64,000 bases of DNA from Martinezella rhizogenes (GCA_013322215.1 JAAMEZ010000052.1:1-64000); one strand, 5' to 3'. Shown: positions 51,842-61,097, counted from the stretch's first letter. Program-made: numbers and translations. The notes: generated by a model not told the origin, from the letters alone.

Positions 51842-53938
51842 ATGGCGGCTGACGTTCAGCTTCTGAAGAACCGTTGGGATGACGCATATGCGGCCGGCCT
51901 CGATGAGCCGGGCAAGCTGCTTTATCGCTCGAATCTGCTCGGTGCAGACAAGCGTATCACCAACTACGGCGGCGGCAACACCTCGGCCAAGGTCATGGAA
52001 ACCGATCCGCTCTCCGGCGAAAAGGTCAAGGTGCTCTGGGTCAAGGGCTCCGGCGGCGATGTCGGCACCATCAAGCTTGACGGTTTCGCCACGCTCTATC
52101 AGCACAAGCTCGACAGCCTGAAGAATATCTATCAGGGTGTCGCCGACGAGGACCGCATGGTCGGCTTCCTGCCGCACTGCACCTTCAATCTCAACGCCCG
52201 CGCCGCTTCGATCGACACGCCGCTGCATGGCTTTGTGCCGTTTACCCATGTCGACCACATGCATCCCGACGCCATCATCGCTATCGCCGCCTCGAAGAAC
52301 TCGCGCGAACTGACGCGTGAAATCTTCGGCGACGACATCGGCTGGCTGCCCTGGCGGCGCCCCGGCTTCCAGCTCGGGCTTGATCTCGAAGCCTTCGTCA
52401 AGGCGCATCCGAACGCCAAGGGCGTCGTCCTTGAAAGCCATGGTCTCTTCACCTGGGACGATGACGCGAAGGAATGCTACGAGCTGACGCTCGCCATCAT
52501 CAACAAGGCGATCGAATGGTTCGCCGCCAAGACCGAAGGCAAAACCATTTTTGGCGGTGCGGTCGTCGAAAGCCTGCCGCAGACGGAGCGCCGCGCTATC
52601 GCCGCCCGGTTGATGCCCGAGATTCGCGGCCGCATCGGCAAGGCCGAGCGCAAGCTCGGCGATTTCGACGATCAGGGCGCTGTACTCGAATTCGTCAATT
52701 CGAAGAATCTTCGCCCGCTCGGCGTGCTTGGCACCAGCTGCCCGGATCACTTCCTGCGCACTAAGATCCGCCCGCTGATCGTCGATTTCGATCCGGCAAA
52801 GCCCGATGTTGACGCCGTCATTGCCGGTCTCGACAAGGCGCTGGAAGACTATCGCGCCGACTACGCGCGCTACTACAATGATTGCAAGCATGACAATTCG
52901 CCTGCCATGCGCGATCCGAACCCGGTGATCTTCCTCGTTCCCGGCGTCGGCATGCTGTCCTTCGCCCGCGACAAGGCGACAGCCCGTATCGCCGGCGAGT
53001 TCTACGTCAACGCTATCAACGTCATGCGCGGCGCATCTACGGTTTCCGAATATCAGGGCCTGCCGGAGCAGGAAGCCTTTGATATCGAATACTGGCTGCT
53101 GGAAGAGGCGAAGCTGCAGCGCATGCCGAAGCCGAAGAGCCTGGCTGGCCGCGTTGCTTTCGTCACTGGCGGTGCCGGCGGTATCGGCCGCGCCACGGCT
53201 GCGCGCCTGGTGGGCGAGGGGGCTTGTGTGGTTCTGGCTGACATCGACCAGGCGGCACTTGAAAGCACGCAGGCTGATTTCGCCAAGAGATATGGTGCGG
53301 ATGCGGTGCGCAGCGTCAGGCTGGACGTCACCAAGGAAGATGCCGTCATCTCCTCCTTTGCCGAGGCTTGCGTCGAATTCGGCGGCGTCGACATTCTGGT
53401 ATCGAATGCCGGCATCGCTTCGTCCGCGCCGATCGAGAGCACCGAGCTCTCGATGTGGAACCGCAATATCGATATCCTCGCGACCGGCTATTTCCTCGTC
53501 TCGCGCGAAGCCTTCCGGCTGTTCCGCCGCCAGAATCTCGGTGGCAACGTTGTCTTCGTCGCATCGAAGAACGGTCTGGCCTCCTCGCCGAATGCCGCCG
53601 CCTATTGCACGGCAAAGGCAGCAGAGATCCATCTCGCCCGCTGCCTGGCGCTGGAGGGCGCAGAAGCCGGCATCCGCGTCAATACCGTCAATCCCGATGC
53701 CGTCCTTCGCGGCTCGAAGATCTGGAACGGCGAATGGCGCGAGCAGCGCGCCGCCTCCTCGAAGATCGAGGTGGACGAGCTAGAGGAACATTACCGCAAG
53801 CGCTCTATGCTGAAGCTCAATGTCTTCCCCGAGGACATTGCCGAGGCGATCTACTTCCTGGCCTCTGATTTGTCCGCCAAGTCGACCGGCAACATCATCA
53901 ACGTCGACGCCGGCAACGCGCAGAGCTTTACGCGCTGA
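51842..53938 (+). CDS. rhaD: Bifunctional rhamnulose-1-phosphate aldolase / short-chain dehydrogenase RhaD
   Basis: 698 residues in two domains. Residues 1 to about 425 are a class II aldolase/adducin-type domain (TNYGGGNTSAKV, KGSGGDVGTI, HVDHMHPDAIIAI, VVLESHGLFTW with zinc His). Residues about 435-698 are an SDR domain with VAFVTGGAGGIGRATAARLV, VDILVSNAGIA and catalytic YCTAKAAEIHLA. This fusion (RhaD/RhaEW type) cleaves L-rhamnulose 1-phosphate and oxidises the L-lactaldehyde formed. GGGAGG precedes the ATG. Followed by rhaI. Confidence 0.94.
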   Translation: MAADVQLLKNRWDDAYAAGLDEPGKLLYRSNLLGADKRITNYGGGNTSAKVMETDPLSGEKVKVLWVKGSGGDVGTIKLDGFATLYQHKLDSLKNIYQGVADEDRMVGFLPHCTFNLNARAASIDTPLHGFVPFTHVDHMHPDAIIAIAASKNSRELTREIFGDDIGWLPWRRPGFQLGLDLEAFVKAHPNAKGVVLESHGLFTWDDDAKECYELTLAIINKAIEWFAAKTEGKTIFGGAVVESLPQTERRAIAARLMPEIRGRIGKAERKLGDFDDQGAVLEFVNSKNLRPLGVLGTSCPDHFLRTKIRPLIVDFDPAKPDVDAVIAGLDKALEDYRADYARYYNDCKHDNSPAMRDPNPVIFLVPGVGMLSFARDKATARIAGEFYVNAINVMRGASTVSEYQGLPEQEAFDIEYWLLEEAKLQRMPKPKSLAGRVAFVTGGAGGIGRATAARLVGEGACVVLADIDQAALESTQADFAKRYGADAVRSVRLDVTKEDAVISSFAEACVEFGGVDILVSNAGIASSAPIESTELSMWNRNIDILATGYFLVSREAFRLFRRQNLGGNVVFVASKNGLASSPNAAAYCTAKAAEIHLARCLALEGAEAGIRVNTVNPDAVLRGSKIWNGEWREQRAASSKIEVDELEEHYRKRSMLKLNVFPEDIAEAIYFLASDLSAKSTGNIINVDAGNAQSFTR

Positions 53939-54002
53939 TATCAAACGGCCTGCGCCGCGGCTATGCTTGCCGGCGCGGGCCTTCATCGTCTGGGAGGAAA
54001 GA

Positions 54003-55295
54003 ATGGCCGAGTTTAGAATTGCGCCCGATCTGGTTGCTGCAGAAAACGACAAGCGCGCCGCCGCGCTGAAATCCGACTATGAGGCGCTTGGCGCCACGCT
54101 CGCCCGTCGCGGCGTCGATATCGAGGCCGTCACCAAGAAGGTTTCCGAATTCTTCGTTGCCGTCCCGTCCTGGGGCGTTGGTACCGGCGGCACGCGTTTT
54201 GCCCGCTTTCCCGGCACCGGCGAGCCGCGCGGCATCTTCGACAAGCTCGACGATTGCGCGGTCATCCAGCAGCTGACGCGGGCGACACCCAGGGTCTCGC
54301 TGCATATTCCATGGGACAAGGCGGATCCGCGTGAACTCAGGGCCAAGGGCGATGCACTCGGCCTCGGCTTCGACGCCATGAACTCCAACACGTTCTCGGA
54401 TGCACCCGGCCAGGCGCATTCCTACAAGTTCGGCTCGCTCAGCCATGTCGATGCGGCAACGCGTGCGCAAGCTGTGGAGCACAACATCGAATGCATCGAG
54501 ATCGGCAAGGCGCTCGGCTCGAAAGCGCTGACCGTGTGGATCGGCGATGGCTCGAACTTCCCCGGTCAGACCAATTTCACCAAGGCGTTCGAACGCTATC
54601 TCGCCGCCATGGCCGACATCTACAAGGCGCTGCCGGATGACTGGCGGCTATTTTCCGAACACAAGATGTACGAGCCGGCCTTCTATTCGACTGTGGTTCA
54701 GGACTGGGGCACCAATTACCTGATCGCGCAAACGCTCGGCCCCAAGGCGCATTGCCTCGTCGATCTCGGCCACCACGCGCCGAACACGAATATCGAGATG
54801 ATCGTCGCGCGCCTCATCCAGTTCGGCAAGCTCGGCGGTTTCCACTTCAACGATTCGAAATATGGCGACGATGATCTCGACGCCGGCGCCATCGAGCCCT
54901 ATCGCCTGTTCCTCGTCTTCAACGAACTGGTCGATGCCGAACGGCGCGGGGTCAACGACTTCAATCCGGCTCACATGATCGACCAGTCGCACAATGTCAC
55001 GGACCCGATCGAAAGCCTGATCTCCAGCGCCAACGAGATCCGCCGCGCCTATGCGCAGGCGCTGATCGTCGATCGAAACGCGCTCGGCGATTATCAGGAT
55101 GCGAACGACGCGCTGATGGCCTCGGAAACGCTGAAGCGCGCCTATCGTGCCGATGTCGAGCCTATCCTTGCCGAAGCACGTCGCCGTGCCGGCGGCGCCA
55201 TCGATCCGGTCGCGACCTATCGGGCGAGCGGTTATCGTCGCAAGGTCGCCGCAGAGCGGCCAGCCTCTGCCGCAGGTGGCGGCGGGATCATCTGA
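54003..55295 (+). CDS. rhaI: L-rhamnose isomerase RhaI
   Basis: 430 residues from ATG 54003 with GGGAGGAAAG upstream; the longer frame from 53820 overlaps rhaD and is rejected. Pseudomonas stutzeri-type rhamnose isomerase (not the enterobacterial RhaA): FFVAVPSWGVGTGGTRFARF, ALTVWIGDGSNFPGQTNFTK, HKMYEPAFYSTVVQDWGTN, LVDLGHHAPNTNIEMIVARL, GGFHFNDSKYGDDDLDAG contain metal-binding Glu, Asp and His residues. Converts L-rhamnose to L-rhamnulose. Lies 64 bp downstream of rhaD. Confidence 0.95.
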   Translation: MAEFRIAPDLVAAENDKRAAALKSDYEALGATLARRGVDIEAVTKKVSEFFVAVPSWGVGTGGTRFARFPGTGEPRGIFDKLDDCAVIQQLTRATPRVSLHIPWDKADPRELRAKGDALGLGFDAMNSNTFSDAPGQAHSYKFGSLSHVDAATRAQAVEHNIECIEIGKALGSKALTVWIGDGSNFPGQTNFTKAFERYLAAMADIYKALPDDWRLFSEHKMYEPAFYSTVVQDWGTNYLIAQTLGPKAHCLVDLGHHAPNTNIEMIVARLIQFGKLGGFHFNDSKYGDDDLDAGAIEPYRLFLVFNELVDAERRGVNDFNPAHMIDQSHNVTDPIESLISSANEIRRAYAQALIVDRNALGDYQDANDALMASETLKRAYRADVEPILAEARRRAGGAIDPVATYRASGYRRKVAAERPASAAGGGGII

Positions 55296-55337
55296 GATTA
55301 TCGGGTGCCGGCGGACAATGGTGTCGGCACCCGATCA

Positions 55338-56048
55338 CTACCGTTGCCGTGCGGATTTCTGGAGCTCTTCCGCTCGCCAGGCGGCCCAGCGGCGACGCAA
55401 CTCGCCCGGCCGCAGGCCATGGCCTTCATCCAGCATATCAGCCTTGAGAATTCGCTCCGTGCGGAAATGCCGGAAGCCTTGGCGTAGCTCGCACCATGCC
55501 ACCAGAATGCGGCTCGTGTCGGAATAACCGAGGATGACGGGCCACACCGTCCTTGCTGTTTCCTCGCCCGCTTCGGTGCGGTAGTGCAGCCGAAGCTTTC
55601 GCCCTTCACGGACGGCGACACGCAGCATCGGCAGATCGACGTTTTCTTCTTCCGCTCCCGGGATGACGGGTCTGGCTCCGACGCTCAGCTCGAGGATGAA
55701 GGGGCGCAGATGGGCGGGCACCACCGCGGTGATCTTGGCAACGACATCTCGCGCAGCATTGGCGAGGGTCTTGTCGGCACGGCCCGCAACCCATTGCGCT
55801 CCGAGGACGACGGCCTCGATCTCCTCAGGCGTCAGCATCAGCGGCGGCATTTCATAGCCTGGCGAGAGGAGATATCCGAAGCCCGCCTCGCCCTCGATCG
55901 GAACGCGCTGGCTCATCAGATCGGCAACGTCGCGATAGACCGTGCGCTTCGAGACTTCGAGTTCATCCGCGAGCGCGGCGGCGGTTACCGGCCGGCTCGA
56001 CCGGCGCAATATCTGTATGATCTGAAACAAACGGTCGGCGCGGCGCAT
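55338..56048 (-). CDS. HTH/WYL-domain transcriptional regulator (YafY-like)
   Basis: 236 residues from ATG 56048 (MRRADRLFQIIQILRRSSRP, the classical start of this family); the open frame to 56162 would overlap the VOC gene. DeoR-type HTH (TAAALADELEVSKRTVYRDV) then a WYL domain (GRKLRLHYRTEAGEETARTV, WPVILGYSDTSRILVAWCEL) in which the W-Y-L residues are partly altered. Divergent from the VOC gene 101 bp away, a common YafY-VOC pairing, so it probably controls that gene. The two starts are close, leaving one short shared promoter. Confidence 0.9.
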   Translation of the reverse strand: MRRADRLFQIIQILRRSSRPVTAAALADELEVSKRTVYRDVADLMSQRVPIEGEAGFGYLLSPGYEMPPLMLTPEEIEAVVLGAQWVAGRADKTLANAARDVVAKITAVVPAHLRPFILELSVGARPVIPGAEEENVDLPMLRVAVREGRKLRLHYRTEAGEETARTVWPVILGYSDTSRILVAWCELRQGFRHFRTERILKADMLDEGHGLRPGELRRRWAAWRAEELQKSARQR

Positions 56049-56149
56049 TCCTGCTGACTCCTGCTGCCAGTATGGTGGCAACAGGGTTATGCGACAAGAG
56101 CCTTCGAACCGCCAGCGATAAAGCGGCGGGCTTTTTGAAGGAATATCCG

Positions 56150-56548
56150 ATGAAACTTGCATCCACGCGTCTGATCGCTTCGGACATCAAGAAGATGGTC
56201 GGCTTTTATGAGATGGTTACGGGGCAGGCGGCCGAGTGGCTGGCGCCCGTCTTTGCCGAGATCGTCACCCCCTCGGCAACGCTTGCGATCGGAAGCGCCG
56301 AAACCGTCGTCCTGTTCCGCGAGGGCAGTGCTGAACCCTGCGCCAACCGCTCTGTTGTCATCGAATTCCAGGTCGATGATGTCGATGCCGAATTCGCACG
56401 GCTGGAGGACAAGGTGGAGGTCGTGCACGAACCGAAGCTGATGCCGTGGGGCAATCGGGCGGGACAGATCCGCGATCCAGAGGGAACGCTCGTCAGTCTC
56501 TACACGCCTGTCACGGACTTTGCGAAACAGCGTTTTGCGGGGCGTTGA
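56150..56548 (+). CDS. VOC superfamily (glyoxalase/bleomycin-resistance-like) protein
   Basis: 132 residues from ATG 56150 with GAAGGA upstream. Vicinal-oxygen-chelate pattern: STRLIASDIKKMVGFYEMVT in the first beta-alpha-beta module and VVIEFQVDDVDAEFARLED, NRAGQIRDPEGTLVSLYTPV in the second. The canonical metal His near the start is not evident, so metal binding is uncertain. Substrate unknown; divergent from the WYL regulator. Confidence 0.88.
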   Translation: MKLASTRLIASDIKKMVGFYEMVTGQAAEWLAPVFAEIVTPSATLAIGSAETVVLFREGSAEPCANRSVVIEFQVDDVDAEFARLEDKVEVVHEPKLMPWGNRAGQIRDPEGTLVSLYTPVTDFAKQRFAGR

Positions 56549-56680
56549 CCGCTCAAAATTCGCGAAAGGTCCTGATCGGGATTCCAATTCGCTCGGCGCC
56601 CGCAGCCTTTCTGCAGTCGCGTTTGGAAGCGGCCTTCGAACGCCGCGTGTCGCGCTCTTATCGGGGCTTGAATGATGGGC

Positions 56681-56711
56681 GGGCGATGTCGTTGGACTGA
56701 CGGCATCGCCC
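56681..56711. terminator. Hairpin in the 56549-56992 intergenic region
   Basis: GGGCGATG 56681-56688 pairs with CATCGCCC 56704-56711; TCGT 56689-56692 and ACGG 56700-56703 extend the stem to 12 pairs with one G-T, loop TGGACTG. It lies 130 bp beyond the VOC stop and could end that transcript or be part of a small RNA. No T-tract. The rest of this 444-bp gap shows no gene I can support. Confidence 0.45.
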
Positions 56712-56992
56712 GTTTCCAGTCACTTTCCTGTGGCGCTGTTCATATGATTCGCAGCCTAAGCGACCGGAATAGCTGCATATTTGTCATGGTCGTCTGGCAG
56801 ATTTGAAATCGACCGCTCGTTGGGTGGTTGGGGCGCTCGAAGCCGTGCTTGGACGATTTGTGTCTGTCGCGCGTGCACTTTCGAGTGGCCCGGCAATGGG
56901 AATTGAGTATTGTCGATTGCAACAGCTCGCCGTGATTTGGCGGTTGAGCCTGGCTTCAAGAAGAGCCTGTTGTTGATAGGTGAGGAAAGACG

Positions 56993-57787
56993 ATGACGAC
57001 TGACATTAACGGTTTTGCCGGACGCCTGAAGCGCCGCGAAAATGGCGGCACGATCTCCGGCTGGGTCGGTATTCCCGATCCGATGCTCCTCAACCACCTC
57101 GCGCAGGAAGATTTCGATACCATCGTCCTGGATATGCAGCATGGTATGTGGGACATGACATCGGCTGCGAGCGGCATTGCCCATGTTAGGCTCGCTGGCA
57201 AACCGGCGATTGCGCGTATTCCGGTCGGCGACTTCGCTTCCGCCTCGCGCCTTCTGGATGCCGGCGCTTCTGCCATCATCGCGCCGATGATCAATTCCGC
57301 CGACGACGCCCGTGCGCTGGTGAAGGCAACCAAGTATCCGCCGCTCGGCGAACGCAGCTGGGGACCTTCGCTTGCCCTCAATCATTTTGGCCTGTCAGCC
57401 GAAGATTATCTGCAGAGTGCTAACAGCCTGACCGTCACGATTGCCATGGTCGAAACCCGGACTGCTCTGGACGCGATCGACGAGATCCTTGCGGTTGACG
57501 GTATCGACGGCATCTTCGTCGGTCCTTCAGATCTTTCGATTGCGCTTTCGAACGGTGCCCGGCTTGCGCCCGATAGTGCCGCGATCGATCAAGCGCTGGC
57601 GACCGTGTTTGCACGCTGCCGTGCCCATGGCAAGGTGATCTGCGCCTTTGGCGGCGACGGCGCTCGCGCCGGAGAATATCTGAAGCTCGGCCTCGATCTC
57701 GTTATCGCCGGCACGGAAACGGCACAGTTAAGGGCAGGTGCGCGCACCGCCATTCAGGCTGCGCGCAAGATCGCAGAGCAAAACTGA
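56993..57787 (+). CDS. HpcH/HpaI aldolase family protein
   Basis: 264 residues. Class II pyruvate aldolase features: GTISGWVGIPDPMLLNHLAQ, DTIVLDMQHGMWDMTSA, IARIPVGDFASASRLLDAGA, and GIDGIFVGPSDLSIALSNG with metal Glu/Asp. Relatives cleave 4-hydroxy-2-oxo acids or 2-dehydro-3-deoxy-sugar acids (GarL, RhmA, HpcH). Isolated transcriptionally; likely serves degradation of a keto-deoxy acid produced by other sugar pathways here. Confidence 0.88.
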   Translation: MTTDINGFAGRLKRRENGGTISGWVGIPDPMLLNHLAQEDFDTIVLDMQHGMWDMTSAASGIAHVRLAGKPAIARIPVGDFASASRLLDAGASAIIAPMINSADDARALVKATKYPPLGERSWGPSLALNHFGLSAEDYLQSANSLTVTIAMVETRTALDAIDEILAVDGIDGIFVGPSDLSIALSNGARLAPDSAAIDQALATVFARCRAHGKVICAFGGDGARAGEYLKLGLDLVIAGTETAQLRAGARTAIQAARKIAEQN

Positions 57788-57854
57788 CGCCTTCCAGTTT
57801 TACCGGAGCAGTTCCGGACAAGCTGCAACCCACTTTTTGATGATGAAGAATAGT

Positions 57855-57892
57855 TTTGGAGCTGCCGCTATTGATGCAGCGGCAGCTCCAAA
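57855..57892. terminator. 15-bp perfect hairpin between convergent genes
   Basis: TTTGGAGCTGCCGCT 57855-57869 and AGCGGCAGCTCCAAA 57878-57892 form a perfect stem with an 8-base loop. It lies between the aldolase stop (57787) and the stop of the small minus-strand gene (57928) and probably terminates both, though T-tracts are short. Confidence 0.75.
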
Positions 57893-57927
57893 CATTTACA
57901 ATGCTGAGCGACGAGCGCCAAATCCCA

Positions 57928-58074
57928 TCAGTTTACGAGCTTTACAAAGCAGGGATTATACGATTCTTCGCCACATCCGCCGCGGGCTTTCGCCGGTGGG
58001 ATCGTGTTTTGAATGGCGATGGCAGCAAGCGATACGGCAATGATCGTCAAAACAGTTCTCGTATATTTATCCAT
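57928..58074 (-). CDS. Small exported or membrane-anchored protein of 48 residues
   Basis: Starts at ATG 58074 after GGGGGAA with 5-base spacing. Sequence begins MDKYTRTVLTIIAVSLAAIA, a charged N-terminus and a hydrophobic helix, followed by IQNTIPPAKA (possible cleavage after AKA) and a short Cys-containing tail, GGCGEESYNPCFVKLVN. The pattern, Shine-Dalgarno site and downstream terminator hairpin support a real gene. Function unknown; such small M-D-K-Y-x-R proteins recur in proteobacteria. Confidence 0.7.
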   Translation of the reverse strand: MDKYTRTVLTIIAVSLAAIAIQNTIPPAKARGGCGEESYNPCFVKLVN

Positions 58075-58279
58075 GAGATTCCCCCGGTGACAGATAAAAG
58101 AAACATCTGCACTCTAAAATTGCTTTTCTGAACATTTGCTGAATATTAATGCTTATGGTTGCAGCTCGATGCTGCCTGACCGCGGTTGGAGAGGCAGCCT
58201 AAACACACATTTATCTCTCCTGCGTTGACTGTAACCCGTGCTTGCATCCTCGCCTGGCAGCGGGCATTCTCCCGCCGAC

Positions 58280-59368
58280 ATGGCGGAGCGAAATAATTTG
58301 TCGAAGGTGCAGGGATTGGCTGTGGGACGCGGCTTGCGGCGCGAGGCGGGCCAGCGCGTGACGCTGCGGACGGTTGCGACAGCACTCGGTCTTTCGGTGA
58401 CGACAGTCAGTCGCGCGCTCAAGGAAGGCCCCGAGGTCAACCGCGAGACGATCGAACTGGTCAAGCGCGTTGCGGGCGAGCTCGGTTATCGCCCGAATCT
58501 CGGCGGCATCAATCTGCGCACCGGCAAGACCCACGCCATCGGCATCGTGCTGCCATTCGGGCGCGAGGGTGAGATGAACATCGTCGTCGCCTCGCTGATC
58601 GAGGGCGCCTCGCGCTACATGAAGACGCGGGGATACCGCACCACGATCGTGCCGCAACTCCAGGCCGACGATCCGCTCGCGACGGTGCGCGATATCGTCG
58701 AGGAAGGGTCTGTCGACGGCATCGTTATCACGCATACGACCCCGCAGGACGATCGCGTCAAATATCTGCTTGAGGTCGGCATGCCCTTCGTCACCTTTGG
58801 CCGCACCGAGCTTTTGAGCGCTCATCCGAGCATCGATCTTGACCATGAAGTGATCGGTGCCGAGGCTGCGCGCCTGCTGCTGGATGCGGGCCACGCTGCG
58901 CCGCTGCTGATTGCTCCCAGCAGCCAGTTCACCTACAGCCTGCAATTCGTGCGCGGCTGGCGCAGGGCCTTTGCCGAGCGGCATCTCCATGTCCCCGACG
59001 ATCTCATCCATTTTACCGCCGTGACGCCCGAGAATGGGCGCGAAATGGCAAAACGTGTGGCGGCCTCGCATCCGGAGGCGACGGCTGCCTTCGTGGCCAG
59101 CGAGGAAGCGGCGCTTGGTTTTCTTGCCGGCCTGCGGGATGCCGGGCGGCAGGCCGGCAAGGATTTCGCCCTGATTACCTATGGCGGCACGGCGCTGCCC
59201 GATTTTTTCAATCCACCGCTTAGCACCTTCTATTACTCGAACCACGCGATAGGCGAGCGATTGGCCGCCTTCTTGTATCGGACGATCTCAGGCGAAAATC
59301 CGGCCGAGCTGCGTGAAGTCGTTCGCGCCGATTTCGTGGATCACCAGAGCCAGCTGCGCCACGCTTGA
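58280..59368 (+). CDS. LacI/GntR-family transcriptional regulator
   Basis: 362 residues from ATG 58280 (open to 58238). HTH LRTVATALGLSVTTVSRALK at about residues 30-49, hinge YRPNLGGINLRTGK, then the effector domain IGIVLPFGREGEMNIVVASL, VDGIVITHTTPQDD, LGFLAGLRDAGRQAGKDFAL. It has a somewhat long N-terminal tail of about 28 residues before the HTH. It is the nearest candidate to bind the GTAACGTTAC palindromes at 60992-61097 ahead of the downstream sugar operon (inference). Confidence 0.9.
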   Translation: MAERNNLSKVQGLAVGRGLRREAGQRVTLRTVATALGLSVTTVSRALKEGPEVNRETIELVKRVAGELGYRPNLGGINLRTGKTHAIGIVLPFGREGEMNIVVASLIEGASRYMKTRGYRTTIVPQLQADDPLATVRDIVEEGSVDGIVITHTTPQDDRVKYLLEVGMPFVTFGRTELLSAHPSIDLDHEVIGAEAARLLLDAGHAAPLLIAPSSQFTYSLQFVRGWRRAFAERHLHVPDDLIHFTAVTPENGREMAKRVAASHPEATAAFVASEEAALGFLAGLRDAGRQAGKDFALITYGGTALPDFFNPPLSTFYYSNHAIGERLAAFLYRTISGENPAELREVVRADFVDHQSQLRHA

Positions 59369-59863
59369 GTGATGCCGCAGTTTGCGAGTTGAGCGGAATC
59401 ACGAATGCCATGCCGTTCGTCTTTTCCCGTTTTTCGCGCCAGGAAAACGCGCTGCAAAACCCAAACCAAAGGCGAAGTAGCTCAAAACGGCTCAAGTCAC
59501 ACAGATGGCGAAAAGCTGAAGTTAAAATATTGCTCGACCGGGTCCCAGCGCGCGATCTTCCAGTAATAGCCGCCTTAATCGGTTTATTCGACGAGTTGGC
59601 GCGGAAAGAACCGCGTTGGTGAGCTGTCATACCCAAAACTCCGCAGTTCACGGTCATTGATTTCTCGAAAATGCTGTGCATTTCGACTGGATAACAAAGG
59701 GAATTCCGTTAGGTTTCTTAGATATTGGTCGCTTGCATGGCCGCTCCTGGGGCGAGATTGTTCGCCAAGGTCGATATTTGTAACCGATCGGTGATGCCGG
59801 CAGGCTTGTCCGATCCAGAAAGTCCGTATGTGCCGCGCGGCGCTACGCAATAGGGAGAAAAGT
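59369..59863. other. 495-bp intergenic region before the class I aldolase
   Basis: No gene is supported here. The only notable element is a 10-bp palindrome ACCGATCGGT at 59783-59792, about 70 bp upstream of the aldolase start, which could be a regulator site. Confidence 0.4.
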
Positions 59864-60760
59864 ATGGCTGACGAAAAGATGTTGTCGCAGATGTCGGGCA
59901 AGGGTGGCTTCATCGCCGCGCTCGATCAGAGCGGAGGCTCGACACCGGGCGCCCTGCGTCTCTATGGGATCGCTGATTCCGATTATAGCGGCGAAGAGGA
60001 AATGTTCCGTCTGATGCACGAAATGCGGGTACGCATCATGACGGCACCCTCTTTTTCCGGTGATAAGGTGATCGGCGCCATCCTGTTCGAGCGAACCATG
60101 GATGGCGAGGCGAAGGGTAAGCCGGTTCCTACTTATCTTTGGCAGGACCGCGGCGTCGTTCCGTTCCTCAAGGTCGACAAGGGACTGGCAGCCGAGGAGA
60201 ACGGCGTGCAGGTGATGAAGCCGATGCCCGATCTCGACGATTTGCTCGCCCGCGCGGTGAAGAAGGGTATCTTCGGGACCAAGATGCGCTCGGTGATTGC
60301 CGGGGCTGACAAGACCGGCATTGCGGCCGTGGTAAAGCAGCAATTCGAGGTGGGTCGCCAGATCCTCGGCCACGGTCTCGTGCCGATCATCGAGCCGGAA
60401 GTGTCGATCAAGAGCCCGACCAAGCAGGAGGCTGAGGCCATTCTGCGGGATGAGATCGCGCAGAGGCTCGACGCTGTGCCGGCCGGCGTGAGGGTTATGC
60501 TCAAGCTGACGATCCCGACGGTTCCGGATTTCTACAAGCCCGTCGTCGATCATAAGGCCGTGGCCCGTGTCGTCGCGCTGTCGGGCGGCTACAGCCGTGC
60601 GGATGCCTGTGAGAAGCTCAGCCATAACCACGGAATGATCGCCAGCTTCTCGCGCGCTCTGACCGAAGACCTGCGCGTGTCGATGAGCGATGCCGAATTC
60701 GACGCCAGCCTCGCAAAGACCATCGACGAGATTTATCAGGCAAGTGTTGTGAAAGCCTGA
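59864..60760 (+). CDS. Class I fructose-bisphosphate aldolase
   Basis: 298 residues from ATG 59864 with GGGAGAAAAG upstream; the open frame to 59828 lacks support. Class I features: MSGKGGFIAALDQSGGSTPG, FGTKMRSVI, GLVPIIEPEVSIKSP (Glu pair), VMLKLTIPTVPDFYKPVVD containing the Schiff-base Lys, and LSGGYSRADACEKLSHNHGM. Cleaves fructose 1,6-bisphosphate or related ketose phosphates. Alphaproteobacteria often have this in addition to a class II enzyme. Confidence 0.93.
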   Translation: MADEKMLSQMSGKGGFIAALDQSGGSTPGALRLYGIADSDYSGEEEMFRLMHEMRVRIMTAPSFSGDKVIGAILFERTMDGEAKGKPVPTYLWQDRGVVPFLKVDKGLAAEENGVQVMKPMPDLDDLLARAVKKGIFGTKMRSVIAGADKTGIAAVVKQQFEVGRQILGHGLVPIIEPEVSIKSPTKQEAEAILRDEIAQRLDAVPAGVRVMLKLTIPTVPDFYKPVVDHKAVARVVALSGGYSRADACEKLSHNHGMIASFSRALTEDLRVSMSDAEFDASLAKTIDEIYQASVVKA

Positions 60761-60991
60761 CCTGATCAAGGCGCCGGGTCTAAAACGACCCGGCGTCAAT
60801 CAATTGCTGATAGAACCCGATACTGCGATCGCAGCCGGTGTTGCACGACCGGCACCCGGGCTCCTATTGAAGCGGTTGCCGCTGCGGATGGTTTCGCCAC
60901 CTTGCCTGTTGCAAGGAAGGTTCTCGCTTTGGCCCCATCGTTACTCACCCCAATATGCCACCGATCACAATATGAGCCGATCTCGGCAAAG

Positions 60992-61011
60992 AATTCGTAA
61001 CGTTACGAATT
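60992..61011. promoter_or_regulatory. Perfect 20-bp palindrome AATTCGTAACGTTACGAATT
   Basis: A 20-bp perfect palindrome with central CG, typical of LacI-family operators, about 180 bp upstream of the isomerase-dehydrogenase-transporter operon. A second copy of the core lies 89 bp downstream (centre to centre), allowing DNA looping. The rest of 60761-61192 shows no gene. Confidence 0.65.
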
Positions 61012-61083
61012 TTGCCATTTTGAGTGTAAACTAGCAATAGATCCCAAATCATCTGAGATTGACAGCGTCGCCATTTTCCATAA

Positions 61084-61097
61084 TCGTAACGTTACGA
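61084..61097. promoter_or_regulatory. Second operator copy, core TCGTAACGTTACGA
   Basis: A perfect 14-bp palindrome identical to the core of the 60992-61011 site. It is about 95 bp before the GTG start of the downstream operon, at promoter distance. Confidence 0.65.

Noticed and set aside
51827..53632. 601-residue open frame antisense to rhaD
   Set aside because: RhaD is unambiguous on the plus strand; the antisense frame shows no family features.
53820..54002. Longer N-terminus for RhaI
   Set aside because: It would overlap rhaD by over 100 bp; ATG 54003 has a strong ribosome site and the family N-terminus.
56446..56700. 84-residue plus-strand open frame after the VOC gene
   Set aside because: It begins inside the VOC gene in another frame, has no ribosome site and no recognisable features.
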